DNA of 59,663 bases from Bacteroides muris (ex Afrizal et al. 2022) (GTDB taxonomy: Bacteria; Bacteroidota; Bacteroidia; Bacteroidales; Bacteroidaceae): contig NZ_SRYZ01000024.1 of assembly GCF_004793475.1 (NCBI RefSeq), positions 1 to 59,663 of the forward strand. The letters are read 5' to 3'. The notes under the pieces are model-generated. The model saw only the letters and a program-made list of their open reading frames with translations, was not told where the DNA came from and ran no database searches. The position numbers were made by a program, and so were the translations under genes. Shown here piece by piece: positions 8,371-18,091 of the stretch; positions within the stretch are counted from its first letter, which is position 1; every line of letters starts with the position of its first letter.

Positions 8371-9423
8371 TTATATTAATTCTTCTTTATTCTCCTCCTG
8401 CTTTGCAGTAGATAACATGCCACAAGCGGCAAATATATCCTCTCCACGCGATGACCGTATAGTGGTAAACAGGCCATGCGAAGTCAGATAATCACGGAAC
8501 GCAGTCATGGTTTCCATATCAGCCCCTTCAAGATTCACTCCAGGTATGGCATGAAAACGAATCAGGTTAATCCTGCAGTCCAGCCCGCGCAACAACTTCA
8601 GAAGTTCCTTTGCATACGGTAACGAGTCATTCACACCTTTGAAAACAATATATTCAAAAGATAGTCTGCGCTGTTTGCTAAAATCATAGTTTCTTAACAA
8701 TTCTACAATCTCCGTGATGGGAAAGGCCTTCTCTGCCGGCATCAGTTCGCGACGTTGCAATGGTATCGGCGAATGAAGGCTGATAGCCAGGTGGCAGTCC
8801 GATTCCTCAATAAAACGCTGCAAGCCTTTCTTTAATCCCACAGAAGAAAGTGTAACACGCTTGGGACTCCACGCATACCCGTAAGAAGAGGTCATTATTT
8901 CCAGCGCTTTCAAGACCTCGTCCAGATTATCAAGCGGTTCGCCCATACCCATCATTACCACATTGGTCAGTTTGTCCCTTTCGGGCAAGGAATTGATTTG
9001 GTTGATAATCTGGTTGGATGTCAGATTGGCGGTAAAACCCTGCTTGCCGGTCATGCAGAATTTGCATTTCATTTTACAGCCTACTTGGGAAGAGACACAA
9101 AGCGTAGCCCGGTCTCCGTCGGGTATATAGACAGCTTCCACAAAATGTCCCTCGCCTGCCCGGTACAAGTATTTCACCGTACCGTCTAAAGAGCGCATGG
9201 CATCTACCGGTGCTTCGGCGCCTACCTCACAGATTTCTTTCAGCAATCCCCGATGTTTCAACGAAAGATTGCTCATCTCGTCTATAGAAGTCACTTTCTT
9301 GTCATACAGCCAAGAAGCTATCTGCTTGGCAGAGAAACCGGGCATTCCCAGATTCTTCACCACATTCTGCAATTCAGAGAGCGTCAAGCCCAATAGAGGT
9401 CGTTTCTGCATATCTTTTTTCAT
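8371..9423 (-). CDS. rlmN: 23S rRNA/tRNA adenine C2-methyltransferase RlmN
   Basis: RlmN is a radical-SAM enzyme that methylates C2 of A2503 in 23S rRNA and A37 in some tRNAs. The 350-residue protein has the radical-SAM cluster motif CKMKCKFCMTG (the CxxxCxxC cysteines) around residues 110-120 and the GMGEPLDN motif. The catalytic C-terminal Cys lies in the segment EDIFAACGML. I start at ATG 9423, because the upstream reading includes a hydrophobic tail that overlaps the promoter and a terminator. It heads the minus-strand run that ends with secG. Confidence 0.94.
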   Translation of the reverse strand: MKKDMQKRPLLGLTLSELQNVVKNLGMPGFSAKQIASWLYDKKVTSIDEMSNLSLKHRGLLKEICEVGAEAPVDAMRSLDGTVKYLYRAGEGHFVEAVYIPDGDRATLCVSSQVGCKMKCKFCMTGKQGFTANLTSNQIINQINSLPERDKLTNVVMMGMGEPLDNLDEVLKALEIMTSSYGYAWSPKRVTLSSVGLKKGLQRFIEESDCHLAISLHSPIPLQRRELMPAEKAFPITEIVELLRNYDFSKQRRLSFEYIVFKGVNDSLPYAKELLKLLRGLDCRINLIRFHAIPGVNLEGADMETMTAFRDYLTSHGLFTTIRSSRGEDIFAACGMLSTAKQEENKEELI

Positions 9424-9448
9424 TAAGAACAAAACTCTTTCAAGATTG

Positions 9449-9479
9449 CAAAGGTAGGAATAAAGTTGCACAAAGGCAA
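9449..9479 (-). promoter_or_regulatory. Promoter of rlmN
   Basis: Minus strand: TTG at 9477-9479, a 20-bp spacer, then TACCTTTG at 9449-9456, 26 bp before the rlmN start codon. This is a good match to the Bacteroides consensus. Confidence 0.75.
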
Positions 9480-9513
9480 CGGAGAATATGGAAAATGAAA
9501 TGTATAGACAACG

Positions 9514-9546
9514 AAAAAAGCCGCCCGGAAATACCGGACGGCTTTT
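9514..9546 (-). terminator. Terminator of the coaX-PpiD operon
   Basis: A 13-bp stem (9516-9528 with 9534-9546) has the loop AAATA and a downstream T-run on the minus strand. The one non-Watson-Crick pair is a G-U wobble only in the minus-strand RNA, which confirms the direction. Confidence 0.85.
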
Positions 9547-9565
9547 CAATATGGGCTTTCTATTC

Positions 9566-11704
9566 TTAGAAGAATAAATAACGTTGGTCTTTTACGTTGG
9601 CTTTCAGATACAAATCGCTGATGAACTGACTTGCCATACGTGCGTGCATGTTAGCTAAGGCAGTCTCTTCCGTTTCCTTGTTGAATGTTTCATTCAGTTT
9701 CTCTTTTGCATAAGGTTGAAGAACAAACACACCACCGTTGCCTTTGATAGGTGCACTCAGCTTGTTCACCTCGGCAATAGAAGCGTAAGCGCCTACCAGC
9801 GGTTCACTGCTACGCAATGCCGGGATATAGGCAGGAGCCGAGAAAGTGACGTGCTTTACAGAATCACTGACAGCATTTGCCATATTCTTGTACTGCTCGA
9901 ACGAAGTTGCGTTGGCAGCCTTCATGTCAGCCATAATCTTCTCAGCTTTCTTGTCACGGAGAATTTCAACTCTCAACTGGTCCTTTACCAAAGCCAGTGG
10001 ACGATAACCTTCAGGAACAACACTTGCAACACCTACTACCAGCATACGGTCGCTCTCGCCACATTCGTACAAACCGGAAACTTCACCCGCTTTTGCCTCA
10101 AATACCCATTTCAAAGCATCTTTGGTACCTCTGATACCACCGATACCATGTTCTGAACTGTACAAGTCTGCTCTATCCAGCAACTTATAACCGGCATCTT
10201 CCGCATTGGCAGTCATTTTTTCTAAAGTATTGTTTGCAGCGATAAACTGGCTGAACTCATTGTATGCCTTACTGTAAGTTTCCTTACTGAATTCTACCGG
10301 ACGCTTGACAACGGCTACCTTATATTTATTCTTGACGGCTTTCTTATTGGTTACCTCCAAAATGATATTTGCCTGTCCTAAAGCCAGATTAGTCAGTTCA
10401 TTCTGTCCCAAAGTCGTAACAGCAGTAATATATTTCAAGTTATCGCCATCAATCTGCGCACCTTCGTAATTAGCAGAGGAAATCCAAGTAGGCTCACCGG
10501 TCTGGCCATACTTCTTGGCGATTTCCGCAAAACCGGCACCACCCTTAATAGCATTGTAGATGCTGTCTGCCAAAGTCTTTGTCTTTTCCGCATCTTCAGC
10601 AACTACCTGAATCTGGCGATACTCAATAGAATCCGGCATGGAAGCAACAGCCAACTTCTTGAAAGAGTTGAGGGTATTGTCCGATACATTATAATAAGGT
10701 CCGAATACGCCACCCACTGCAACAGAATCCAGACGAGCCGTCACATCGGCAGGCAGAGATTTAGTTGTATAATACAAGTCGGTGTAAGAAGTCTCAGAAC
10801 CGGTAGAACGGATAAAAGTCGTATAGTCGGAAGGATTGGCAATAAGTTGCTCAGTATATTCCTCCATTTCCTTTTGAAGAGCAGCTCTGTCTTCCGCACT
10901 TGCAGTAACTTGTACATCAATGAACTTGATATTGCGAGTTTCCACATATTGCTTGAACAGTTCTTTCTTCTTGTCGTATGCAGCCTTCAAATCGGAATCC
11001 TTGATAACGATAGTAGAATCAACAATAGAAGAATAGGGAACTGCAGCAAGCAGCAAATCTGACTGATCCACTCTTGCATCAAAAGCATTTTGTGCTTCTA
11101 CCGGATTGGAGAAAAGGGACTTTGTAATCAAAGCCTGATACTTTTCCTGAAGACGTGCCTGGATAAGAGTCTTTTCGAGGAAAGACCAGAACTTGTACAT
11201 GGATTCATAGTATTCCACATATTGTGAAGGCATCTGTGCCTTATTCATTTTTGAATAGTCCACCAAGAACTTCTTCAACATATCCTTATCAAAGGCACCG
11301 GTCTGAGGATTACGGAACGGAGTCTGTTGCAACATCGGATGTACACCGGCATTAATGATGGCCTGAATCTCAGCCTTCGACACAACCAGACCAAGCTTCT
11401 TTGCTTCCTTTTCAATCAGCTTATTATTGACGTATGTTCTCCATACTTCATCTTTGATTTGGTTTGTCTGCTCATCGCTCAATGCACTGTTGCCACTGGA
11501 GAACTTGATGACTTCTGTATATTCTTCTACCAATGTCTGAAAATCCTGAGCGGAAATTGATTCCCCGTTCACTTCACCTACGTCTTGTGACTGGTGTGGC
11601 TGAAGCACTTTCCACGCATCACCTGCGATGAAAGCAAACAGCGCCAAACCAATAACAATCACCAATAAAGGTCCTTTAGACCGAATGTTTTGTAATGTTG
11701 CCAT
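9566..11704 (-). CDS. PpiD/SurA-like periplasmic peptidyl-prolyl isomerase chaperone
   Basis: This 712-residue protein is anchored by one N-terminal membrane segment (about residues 14-30) with the rest in the periplasm. It has a SurA-type N-terminal chaperone domain (VNGESISAQDF) and two PPIase-like regions, around residues 240-345 and 350-460. It should assist folding of outer-membrane and exported proteins and, like PpiD, may stay near the Sec channel. It is the last gene of the coaX run. The 123-bp gap before it contains TATCTTCG, one base off a -7 box, so some independent transcription is possible. A terminator follows. Confidence 0.85.
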   Translation of the reverse strand: MATLQNIRSKGPLLVIVIGLALFAFIAGDAWKVLQPHQSQDVGEVNGESISAQDFQTLVEEYTEVIKFSSGNSALSDEQTNQIKDEVWRTYVNNKLIEKEAKKLGLVVSKAEIQAIINAGVHPMLQQTPFRNPQTGAFDKDMLKKFLVDYSKMNKAQMPSQYVEYYESMYKFWSFLEKTLIQARLQEKYQALITKSLFSNPVEAQNAFDARVDQSDLLLAAVPYSSIVDSTIVIKDSDLKAAYDKKKELFKQYVETRNIKFIDVQVTASAEDRAALQKEMEEYTEQLIANPSDYTTFIRSTGSETSYTDLYYTTKSLPADVTARLDSVAVGGVFGPYYNVSDNTLNSFKKLAVASMPDSIEYRQIQVVAEDAEKTKTLADSIYNAIKGGAGFAEIAKKYGQTGEPTWISSANYEGAQIDGDNLKYITAVTTLGQNELTNLALGQANIILEVTNKKAVKNKYKVAVVKRPVEFSKETYSKAYNEFSQFIAANNTLEKMTANAEDAGYKLLDRADLYSSEHGIGGIRGTKDALKWVFEAKAGEVSGLYECGESDRMLVVGVASVVPEGYRPLALVKDQLRVEILRDKKAEKIMADMKAANATSFEQYKNMANAVSDSVKHVTFSAPAYIPALRSSEPLVGAYASIAEVNKLSAPIKGNGGVFVLQPYAKEKLNETFNKETEETALANMHARMASQFISDLYLKANVKDQRYLFF

Positions 11705-11827
11705 TTTAGTTAATATGATTTATTTGTTTATTATTATTTTTCCTAACATGTTCATTTTAGCGCACGAAGATACAAAAAATGCTAATACGCATCCATTTAT
11801 TCTTTAAAAATTTGCGCCTAAATGAAA

Positions 11828-13084
11828 TTATTCGACAACTTTCAGTCTCACCAACTCTATTTTAGTGGCTGTCACCTTAATTATTTTGAACTGATAGTTA
11901 TCTACTTCAATCACTTCATGCAGTTTCGGAAAGCTTTGATAGCGGTTCAGAATCAGACCGCCCACAGTCAGATAATCATCCGATTCCGGCAAGTCAATCC
12001 CGAAGGTTTCATTTACTTTCTCTATTTCCAGACGTGCCGAAAGCACATATTCATGTTCACCCAGCTGCTTACATACATAGGACGTATTATCATGCTCATC
12101 CTCAATATCGCCGAAAATCTCTTCCACCAAGTCCTCCAAAGAGACGATACCCGCCGTACCGCCGAATTCATCGACCACTACAGCAATGGTTTTTTTCTGC
12201 TGCATAAACAATTTCATCAGTTTATGAGCCGACATCGTTTCAGGCACAATGGGGACTTCCTTCACGTTGTTCCTCCAGTCCACCGGATTTCTGAACATCT
12301 CTGACGAATGAATATATCCCACCACATTATCTATATTTCCATCATATACTATGATTTTGGAAATACCCGACTCCACAAAAAGACATTTCAATTCTTCCAA
12401 TGTAGTGGTCAGGTCTACAGCTACCACCTCTGTACGCGGCACAATACAGTCACGTATCTTTATATTCGAAAAATCAAGCGCATTTTGGAATATCTTGACC
12501 TCTGCATCCAGTTCTTCCTCGCTTTCGGCATTCTCTATACTCGACTGGATGAAGTAGTCCAAATCCACTTTACCAAAAGCCTTGGCTGACGCCTCCTTGT
12601 TTACCTTCATTCCAGACACCCGAAGGAACAGATAGGACAATCCCGATGCAAACTTTGAAATAGGAAAGAGTATGACATAACATATAAATAAAGGAATAGC
12701 ACACACCCTCAGCATCAGATTGGGATTAATTTTAAACAAAGTCTTTGGCAAAAACTCACCGGTCACCAAAATAATAAGAGTAGAAATTATAGTCTGTACC
12801 AACACCATTACGAAATGGTTGGAAATAATTCCGGCAAGGAGATTCACCTCTATGAGCTGTGCCATCAAGATACCGTAAATGACAAGTGCAATGTTGTTAC
12901 CTACCAGCATGGTCGAGATGAAGTTGTTCGGATTGCGAAGGAAATAGGAAATGATACAGGAAGTGACGCCAGCCTTCCTTTCCATCTCAAAGCGCAGTTT
13001 ATCTACGGAAACAAAAGCAATCTCCATCCCCGAAAAGAAGGCGGACAAAGCCATGGTTATCAATAAAAAAATAACGGTATCCAT
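11828..13084 (-). CDS. CNNM/CBS-domain membrane protein (hemolysin C/GldE type)
   Basis: This 418-residue membrane protein has an N-terminal CNNM/DUF21 domain with several hydrophobic segments (residues 1-150). A CBS-domain pair follows (about 205-325; VPRTEV and AVVVDEFGGTAGIVSLEDLVEE are typical), then a C-terminal CorC/HlyC domain (YLTVGGLIL). Relatives act in divalent-cation homeostasis, and GldE in Flavobacteria is linked to gliding. Neither role can be fixed here. It begins 4 bp after lptC in the envelope operon. Confidence 0.85.
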   Translation of the reverse strand: MDTVIFLLITMALSAFFSGMEIAFVSVDKLRFEMERKAGVTSCIISYFLRNPNNFISTMLVGNNIALVIYGILMAQLIEVNLLAGIISNHFVMVLVQTIISTLIILVTGEFLPKTLFKINPNLMLRVCAIPLFICYVILFPISKFASGLSYLFLRVSGMKVNKEASAKAFGKVDLDYFIQSSIENAESEEELDAEVKIFQNALDFSNIKIRDCIVPRTEVVAVDLTTTLEELKCLFVESGISKIIVYDGNIDNVVGYIHSSEMFRNPVDWRNNVKEVPIVPETMSAHKLMKLFMQQKKTIAVVVDEFGGTAGIVSLEDLVEEIFGDIEDEHDNTSYVCKQLGEHEYVLSARLEIEKVNETFGIDLPESDDYLTVGGLILNRYQSFPKLHEVIEVDNYQFKIIKVTATKIELVRLKVVE

Positions 13085-13088
13085 TTTA

Positions 13089-13715
13089 TCAATTTATGGT
13101 ATCAGTCTGCAAGCTGTCGGTCGCAGCAGTTTCCTCGTCAACATAAAAGATGCCCTCCGGCTTGCGAATCGTATAAACAGTCATTTGCTGATTGGATTCA
13201 AAACCATGTCCCATAATGATACGGTCAGGCTGCTCGATACGGATAAATTCATCCGAATAAATTCTTTGTGCCCGCTGGTCCCAATACAGCAACTCTGTAT
13301 CAAACTGCTCACCTTTCAAATTCTGTATATGTACATTTCCCATCAGTTTCCATAATTCTTCCTTATTAAAGAAATAGGCTGTATCGGCCTTGATACTTGC
13401 CTCCACTTGGAAGATAGAGTCAAACTTCTCCAAATAAACCCCCTTTTCAAAAGCCCAGTAAGGAGGATTCTTGCGGTCAAAAACCAGCCACTCTTCCGTA
13501 TTGATGCGATAACGTGTCACACCGGAATCAGACACCAGCGTAGTCACTCCGCGGGTGTCCATCACCGCCATAGAATCACGCTCGGTAATGGCATCGCCCA
13601 GTTCCTTCTTCTTTCCGGAACATGAAGAAAATAAAAGAAGCATAACCACTGCCCCAAGGACAATGGTTATGCTCACATTTTTATGATAAACAACGTTGAT
13701 GGGTTGTAGCAACAT
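13089..13715 (-). CDS. lptC: LPS export protein LptC
   Basis: LptC is the single-pass inner-membrane protein that receives LPS from the LptBFG transporter and passes it to the periplasmic bridge. The 208-residue protein has one N-terminal hydrophobic segment ending in SSCSGKKK, which may make it a lipoprotein, as in many Bacteroidetes. The LptC-type beta domain follows (segments around AYFFNKEELWKLMGNV and SDEFIRIE). It lies 5 bp after the TPR gene and 4 bp before the CNNM gene, in an operon that also holds barrel and chaperone genes. Confidence 0.85.
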   Translation of the reverse strand: MLLQPINVVYHKNVSITIVLGAVVMLLLFSSCSGKKKELGDAITERDSMAVMDTRGVTTLVSDSGVTRYRINTEEWLVFDRKNPPYWAFEKGVYLEKFDSIFQVEASIKADTAYFFNKEELWKLMGNVHIQNLKGEQFDTELLYWDQRAQRIYSDEFIRIEQPDRIIMGHGFESNQQMTVYTIRKPEGIFYVDEETAATDSLQTDTIN

Positions 13716-13720
13716 GGTTT

Positions 13721-15043
13721 TTATCTGATAGTTGTAGATTCACCTATCCATCCGCCGATAGTGATACGGTCACCGGCTTTGTAACCCAACATAAAGAGGT
13801 CTTTAGCCTGGGGAGTGTGACGGGAATAAGTACTAATCAATTCGTTTGCACGTTCTGTAACTGAAGGATCCACCGCTTTAGCTCTCTGCAACTTATCAAT
13901 TACTACAAAGTAAGTACACTTATTCAGAGCTGGCTCATCAGTCCAATTAGGATTAGAACCGTAAAGCTGTGCCAGCAAGATATAAGGATCACCATAGTTT
14001 TCCTTAAAGCTAATAGCCTTCTGGCAATATGCTCTTGCCTGAGAGAGTTTTTTAGCCTGCATCAAGGCAGCAGCAGTGGCATATGCCATTTCAGCTTTCT
14101 TGTCATTATCGGTTTCCTTAGCCAGTGCTTCGTCAAAGTATTTCACGGCATTATCATAGTCGCCTTTCTTATAGTACATGTATGCTACACCTACAGCAGC
14201 ATCGGCAGTCGGGTCTATTTGATACATGTATTCAGAAGCCTTGAAATAAACTTCACTTTCGTTACACTTCATCAACTTCAAAATATTCAATGCTTTCTTC
14301 AAGAAAGTAGAGTCTGTCTTATTTTCTTCCACCTTAGGACCATAGATATTCTGCAAAGATTCACAATCAGCCACACCACTCTGCACGAACATGGCTACCA
14401 GATTGTCTTTAATAGTCTGCAGCACAGCTTTCTTCTTCTCATTCGTTTCGGCAGCAATGGCATCATCCGCATATTTGGAAGCATCAATATAATCTTGGAA
14501 GAATTGATCCGTGTGATTATCATCAGCCTTTACTTTTTCCATAGAAGTTTGCAGGAAGTAGTGAAGTATAGCACCGTCCGGGTCATTAGCAGTTCCCCGA
14601 GTCGCTTCTGTCAGCCATTTATAAGCTTGTTCCTTATCCGGATTAGGAGAAAATTGAAGATAATCAACCGCTTTTTTGCCTAATTCCTTAGACGCACTCA
14701 TCGGAGTTTTCAATTTTTTATTAATTTCCGGCAAATATTGTATTTCTTGGTCGTACACTTGCATCAGTTCATCAAAATACTTTTTGTAATCTGCAGAGTT
14801 ACGATCTTTTATATCACCTAAAAATGCTTTCAAAATTTTAATCGCATCTGTATAGGTGTAAAATCTCAGTGTAGGGCAATCCTTCAACACAGCCATACAA
14901 GGAGCATACGCATCCTTAAAGTTACCGGCTCTCACAGCCTCGTGAGAGATACTACTGTTCGAATTACAATTTTCAGTCTGTGCGAAAGTGCTGGTCACTC
15001 CACCCGAAAGGAGCAAGACAGCCACAAGCGTCTTAATTTTCAT
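13721..15043 (-). CDS. Exported TPR-repeat protein
   Basis: This 440-residue protein has a Sec signal peptide (cleavage near residue 21, after FAQ) and tetratricopeptide repeats. The clearest are around residues 280-370, including AAVGVAYMYYKKGDYDNAVKY and the next helices. It is presumably a periplasmic scaffold. It is encoded between a predicted outer-membrane barrel protein and lptC, so a part in outer-membrane biogenesis is plausible, but nothing in the sequence shows the partner. Confidence 0.75.
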   Translation of the reverse strand: MKIKTLVAVLLLSGGVTSTFAQTENCNSNSSISHEAVRAGNFKDAYAPCMAVLKDCPTLRFYTYTDAIKILKAFLGDIKDRNSADYKKYFDELMQVYDQEIQYLPEINKKLKTPMSASKELGKKAVDYLQFSPNPDKEQAYKWLTEATRGTANDPDGAILHYFLQTSMEKVKADDNHTDQFFQDYIDASKYADDAIAAETNEKKKAVLQTIKDNLVAMFVQSGVADCESLQNIYGPKVEENKTDSTFLKKALNILKLMKCNESEVYFKASEYMYQIDPTADAAVGVAYMYYKKGDYDNAVKYFDEALAKETDNDKKAEMAYATAAALMQAKKLSQARAYCQKAISFKENYGDPYILLAQLYGSNPNWTDEPALNKCTYFVVIDKLQRAKAVDPSVTERANELISTYSRHTPQAKDLFMLGYKAGDRITIGGWIGESTTIR

Positions 15044-15088
15044 TGTATTTAAATTTTAGTTGTTATATTTTTGTCTATTCAATCTCCA

Positions 15089-16351
15089 TTAATCCACTTT
15101 ACGTTTGAAGAACCAACGCTCATTAAAGGTTACTCCAACACAAATACGCAAGGTATTTTCATTCAAGAACGTAGCTTGGGTTCCTTTGGTTCGCACGTAT
15201 TGTGCAGAAAGGCTCAATACGGAACGGGTTCTCGGTATGGGTAATCCAAAACCGGCAGTAACACCATATTCATCAGCGGCACGTACACCGTCTATCTTAT
15301 AATAAGGTTTGGAATAATAAGCCCCCAAACGATACTTCACATGAGACAAATAACTTCTTCCCATAGGATTCGGCAAATACTCTGCACCAACGGATATTCT
15401 TCTACGGTCGCAAAACGCCTCGTCATTGTTCATATAGCTCACTTTGCTCCAATTCTGGAACATCACATCCGCTCCTACCGTCAGACGATTGTCGTACACA
15501 TACGTCACACCTGCACCAAATGTTGTCGGAATGCCGCAAGCGACAATAGTGTCTTTCGTTGTCGAGGTAATTCCCGTATTGCTATTTCCTGTCTGCATAA
15601 CTTCGTATGCATCGTTACTCAAATCGTGCCTCGGAGAAAAAACAACTCCTAGCGTTGCCACATGCTTTTTCCCAAACTGATGGGTGTACTGCGCTCCAAA
15701 ATCCACTTTATAACTCTTTACAGCTACATTAGACTGTATTGTAATAGGAAATACACTTGAACTGGACGGAAAGGTTTCCGCAGCGGTTCTTGTTATATCC
15801 CCCCAAAGATACGAAAAATTCGCACCGACAGAAAGATTTTTAATTATTTTAAAGCCTGCGCCTAAATAAAGCTGATGCAGGCCTCCTTCCCCCGAATAGC
15901 TCACTGTAGTAGATTTGTCTGGAAATTCCGCATTCTCCTGATACTCTCCCATGTTGTATCCCACATTCGAATAAGGCAACAGCCCCACGCTTATGGCAGC
16001 CCATTTACTTGCACGAAACTGCATCGTAATGTAATCAAAACTGGAATTCTTGGCATTTCGCTTCAGAGTACCGTTACCGAGGTTTGTATTCTGCAAGGAG
16101 ACTGCTCCATCAAAGATAAAAGTCAGCGAATCTATCGCCGTATAGGATGCTGGATTAACAAAGTTGGTCTGGTACTTATCTCGCAAGCCATAGGCAATAC
16201 CACCCATCGCCCTGCTGTTACTTGAGCCTTGTTCAGATAACTGTCCATATCCATATCGTGTATAGGGAGAATTTGTATTATTTTGAGCAACTGACGTTCC
16301 CGCTAACATCGTGAGCAAGAGCACTAACAGTGTTTGTCTATAGCCTGTCAT
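15089..16351 (-). CDS. Outer-membrane beta-barrel protein
   Basis: This 420-residue protein has a signal peptide (cleaved after SVAQ) and alternating polar/hydrophobic strands with many Gly and aromatic residues, as in FadL/OmpP1-type barrels. The N-terminal [15 protein letters not shown] segment is typical of a Bacteroidetes group annotated only as outer-membrane proteins. Its start overlaps coaX by 14 bp, so it is translationally coupled to it. No substrate can be inferred. Confidence 0.7.
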   Translation of the reverse strand: MTGYRQTLLVLLLTMLAGTSVAQNNTNSPYTRYGYGQLSEQGSSNSRAMGGIAYGLRDKYQTNFVNPASYTAIDSLTFIFDGAVSLQNTNLGNGTLKRNAKNSSFDYITMQFRASKWAAISVGLLPYSNVGYNMGEYQENAEFPDKSTTVSYSGEGGLHQLYLGAGFKIIKNLSVGANFSYLWGDITRTAAETFPSSSSVFPITIQSNVAVKSYKVDFGAQYTHQFGKKHVATLGVVFSPRHDLSNDAYEVMQTGNSNTGITSTTKDTIVACGIPTTFGAGVTYVYDNRLTVGADVMFQNWSKVSYMNNDEAFCDRRRISVGAEYLPNPMGRSYLSHVKYRLGAYYSKPYYKIDGVRAADEYGVTAGFGLPIPRTRSVLSLSAQYVRTKGTQATFLNENTLRICVGVTFNERWFFKRKVD

Positions 16352-17069
16352 TATTATAGTTTAAAATTCTATTTAATCCTTTCAACACTAAAAATCTGTC
16401 TGCAAAGATGATACTTTTTAAGTTTGTATCAAAAGAAAAATCATCCCCGCCCGTTAAAAAAACCAAAAGTTCAGGATATTTATGCTTCATAGACGTAACA
16501 TAACCTGAAATTTCATATTGAATACCCTTCAGCACTCCGGCGCGGATAGCCGTATCGGTATCCTTTCCCATAGACATCATACGCCCTTCAGAAGCCACCA
16601 ACGGAAGCCGTCCGGTAAACTGATGAAGCGCCTTGAAACGCATCTGCAGACCGGGAGAGATATTACCGCCATGATAACGAGCAGCCGCATCAACAAATTC
16701 GTAAGTGATACAGGTACCGGCATCAATCACCAGTATATCTCTGCCGGGAAATTGCTCATTGGCTCCCACCACCGCCGCCATGCGGTCATACCCCAAAGTC
16801 TGGGGAGTTTCATAGAGATTTTCTACCGGAAGAGGAGTATTTTGATTGAGCCACAGAACGGGGGCAGCCAGACCTTCCAGCTGCGACAACACCTCTCTGC
16901 TCAAATCAATGACAGTAGCCACTATCGCTTTTTCAATCGTATATGCACGACATACTTCAGGCAACCGTCCCAACGTCCGATTGGAGTCATACACAACCTC
17001 CACGATACGTCCATCATCAAACACTGCCATCTTGGCGGTGGTATTTCCTATATCAACAATGAGATTCAC
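16338..17069 (-). CDS. coaX: Type III pantothenate kinase
   Basis: CoaX phosphorylates pantothenate, the first committed step of coenzyme A synthesis. The 243-residue protein has the ASKHA-fold signatures: [11 protein letters not shown] for the phosphate loop, [21 protein letters not shown] with the catalytic Asp, and GGNISPGL. The length fits the family. It is first in the minus-strand operon and has a TATCTTTG box 24 bp upstream. A second, unrelated pantothenate kinase (coaW, type II) is encoded at 44.8 kb. Confidence 0.93.
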   Translation of the reverse strand: MNLIVDIGNTTAKMAVFDDGRIVEVVYDSNRTLGRLPEVCRAYTIEKAIVATVIDLSREVLSQLEGLAAPVLWLNQNTPLPVENLYETPQTLGYDRMAAVVGANEQFPGRDILVIDAGTCITYEFVDAAARYHGGNISPGLQMRFKALHQFTGRLPLVASEGRMMSMGKDTDTAIRAGVLKGIQYEISGYVTSMKHKYPELLVFLTGGDDFSFDTNLKSIIFADRFLVLKGLNRILNYNNDRL

Positions 17070-17092
17070 CGTATTGCATAATTTTAGCGGCG

Positions 17093-17100
17093 CAAAGATA
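17093..17100 (-). promoter_or_regulatory. -7 box of the coaX operon
   Basis: TATCTTTG on the minus strand lies 24 bp before coaX. No TTTG stands at 19-21 bp upstream of it. Confidence 0.6.
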
Positions 17101-17535
17101 TAACATTAATATTAAAATCCAGCAGAAACCAAATCTTTATTAGAAAGCAATCACACGAGAATCCTTATTCATTCCGTACTGAACAAGCACAATACCACCC
17201 CGACAATCTGTTGAGATTTATTGAAGCTACAACATCATACTGTAACCATCTGATTATCAGCACGATTAAAGTACGCCACATTCAGTATACGACTGAACCC
17301 TATTCAGTATACGATTGAACCTAATTCAGTATACGACTGAATCAGGTTCAATATACCACCATATCTTACACTCGTATCATTTGTAAATATAAAACATTTT
17401 CCACCTGTACTCGGCAGTTGATTGAAGACAACCAATAATGTGAATCAAGAATTACATCAGGTTCATAATTTAAAAACAAACAACCAATCTGAATAAACGA
17501 CCGTCTCGCATGGCGACTATTTCCAATTCCCTCTT
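17101..17535. other. Gene-free stretch upstream of coaX
   Basis: No convincing open frame is seen here. The stretch holds the three-unit palindromic repeat (17280-17345, listed separately) and otherwise AT-rich sequence. Its right end merges with the decayed 3' part of a flavodoxin-type gene. Confidence 0.7.
17280..17359. repeat. Three 22-bp direct repeats, each containing a palindrome
   Basis: Units start at 17280, 17302 and 17324 and share ATTCAGTATACGAYTGAA. Inside each, TTCAGT and ACTGAA form a 6-bp inverted repeat around ATACG (the second unit has one change). A partial inverted copy (GGTTCAATATACC) follows at 17345. The units abut without spacers, so this is not a CRISPR array. It resembles a cluster of operator sites; the nearest promoter is that of coaX. 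Confidence 0.8.
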
Positions 17536-17688
17536 TTACCAATCGGATACATCCAGAATTGGCCTCTTACCAAGATACAGCATATCAGTTTCAATATCAT
17601 GTTTATGCAAAGTACGAACGACCTCAGTTAATGCCGTAAAAGTACATCCGTCTTTGTGAGGGCTGCCGTTTACCAATAATGCTTTCAC
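17536..17688 (-). pseudogene. 5' fragment of a flavodoxin-type reductase gene
   Basis: From GTG 17688 the frame reads VKALLVNGSPHKDGCTF, the FMN-binding start of NAD(P)H-dependent flavodoxin-fold oxidoreductases, and stops after 50 codons. Around 17550 another frame reads Gly-Cys-Ile, as the family would, so a frameshift ended the gene. What follows is unrecognisable. It starts 4 bp after the stop of the preceding broken reductase, so the two were once a tandem pair in one unit. Confidence 0.7.
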
Positions 17689-17692
17689 CGTT

Positions 17693-18086
17693 TCAGATGC
17701 TTTTACCTAATGAATATGCCTTTTCCAACGAAGGATGTCCAGCAATATCGCCAATCTGCATAACGCCGCCAGCATATACTTCGCCTAGATTTTCCCAGCC
17801 GAGGTGACGAAGCAAAGCATGATAGTAATGCTCTACAGGCTCAAAGTTATCCGGTGTATTGCCTTCTGCTGCCATGAGTAAAACGCAATTTCTGCAGACA
17901 AGGGCTTTTTGAATCGCGTCCACCGCCCAGACATCCCAAACAAGGATGAATGTCCATCCGTTGCAAATTGAAAACTTCCACCGTATGTCCAGCTTCTTCC
18001 GCACCTTGCTTGAAGGCTTCCACCAGTCCTATCGTATTGCCTTTCATACGTGGACTTCCGTTTAATATGACAATTCTTTTACTCAT
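17693..18086 (-). pseudogene. Broken NAD(P)H-dependent flavodoxin-type oxidoreductase
   Basis: The first frame (from ATG 18086) reads MSKRIVILNGSPRMKGNT, then HTVEVFNLQRMDIHPCLGC, the standard N-terminus of the family. It then goes out of frame near 17940. The second frame gives the C-terminal part: VLLMAAEGNTPDNFEPVEHYYHA, then HLGWENLGEVYAGGV and IGDIAGHPSLEKA. The central part, with the SPLYYW-type segment, is missing. The gene therefore carries an internal deletion plus a frameshift. It lies 5 bp after the NTF2-fold gene. Confidence 0.8.
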
Positions 18087-18091
18087 TGTTT

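Noticed and set aside
17280..17345. Possible CRISPR array
   Set aside because: Only three units, directly adjacent without spacers, and no cas genes.
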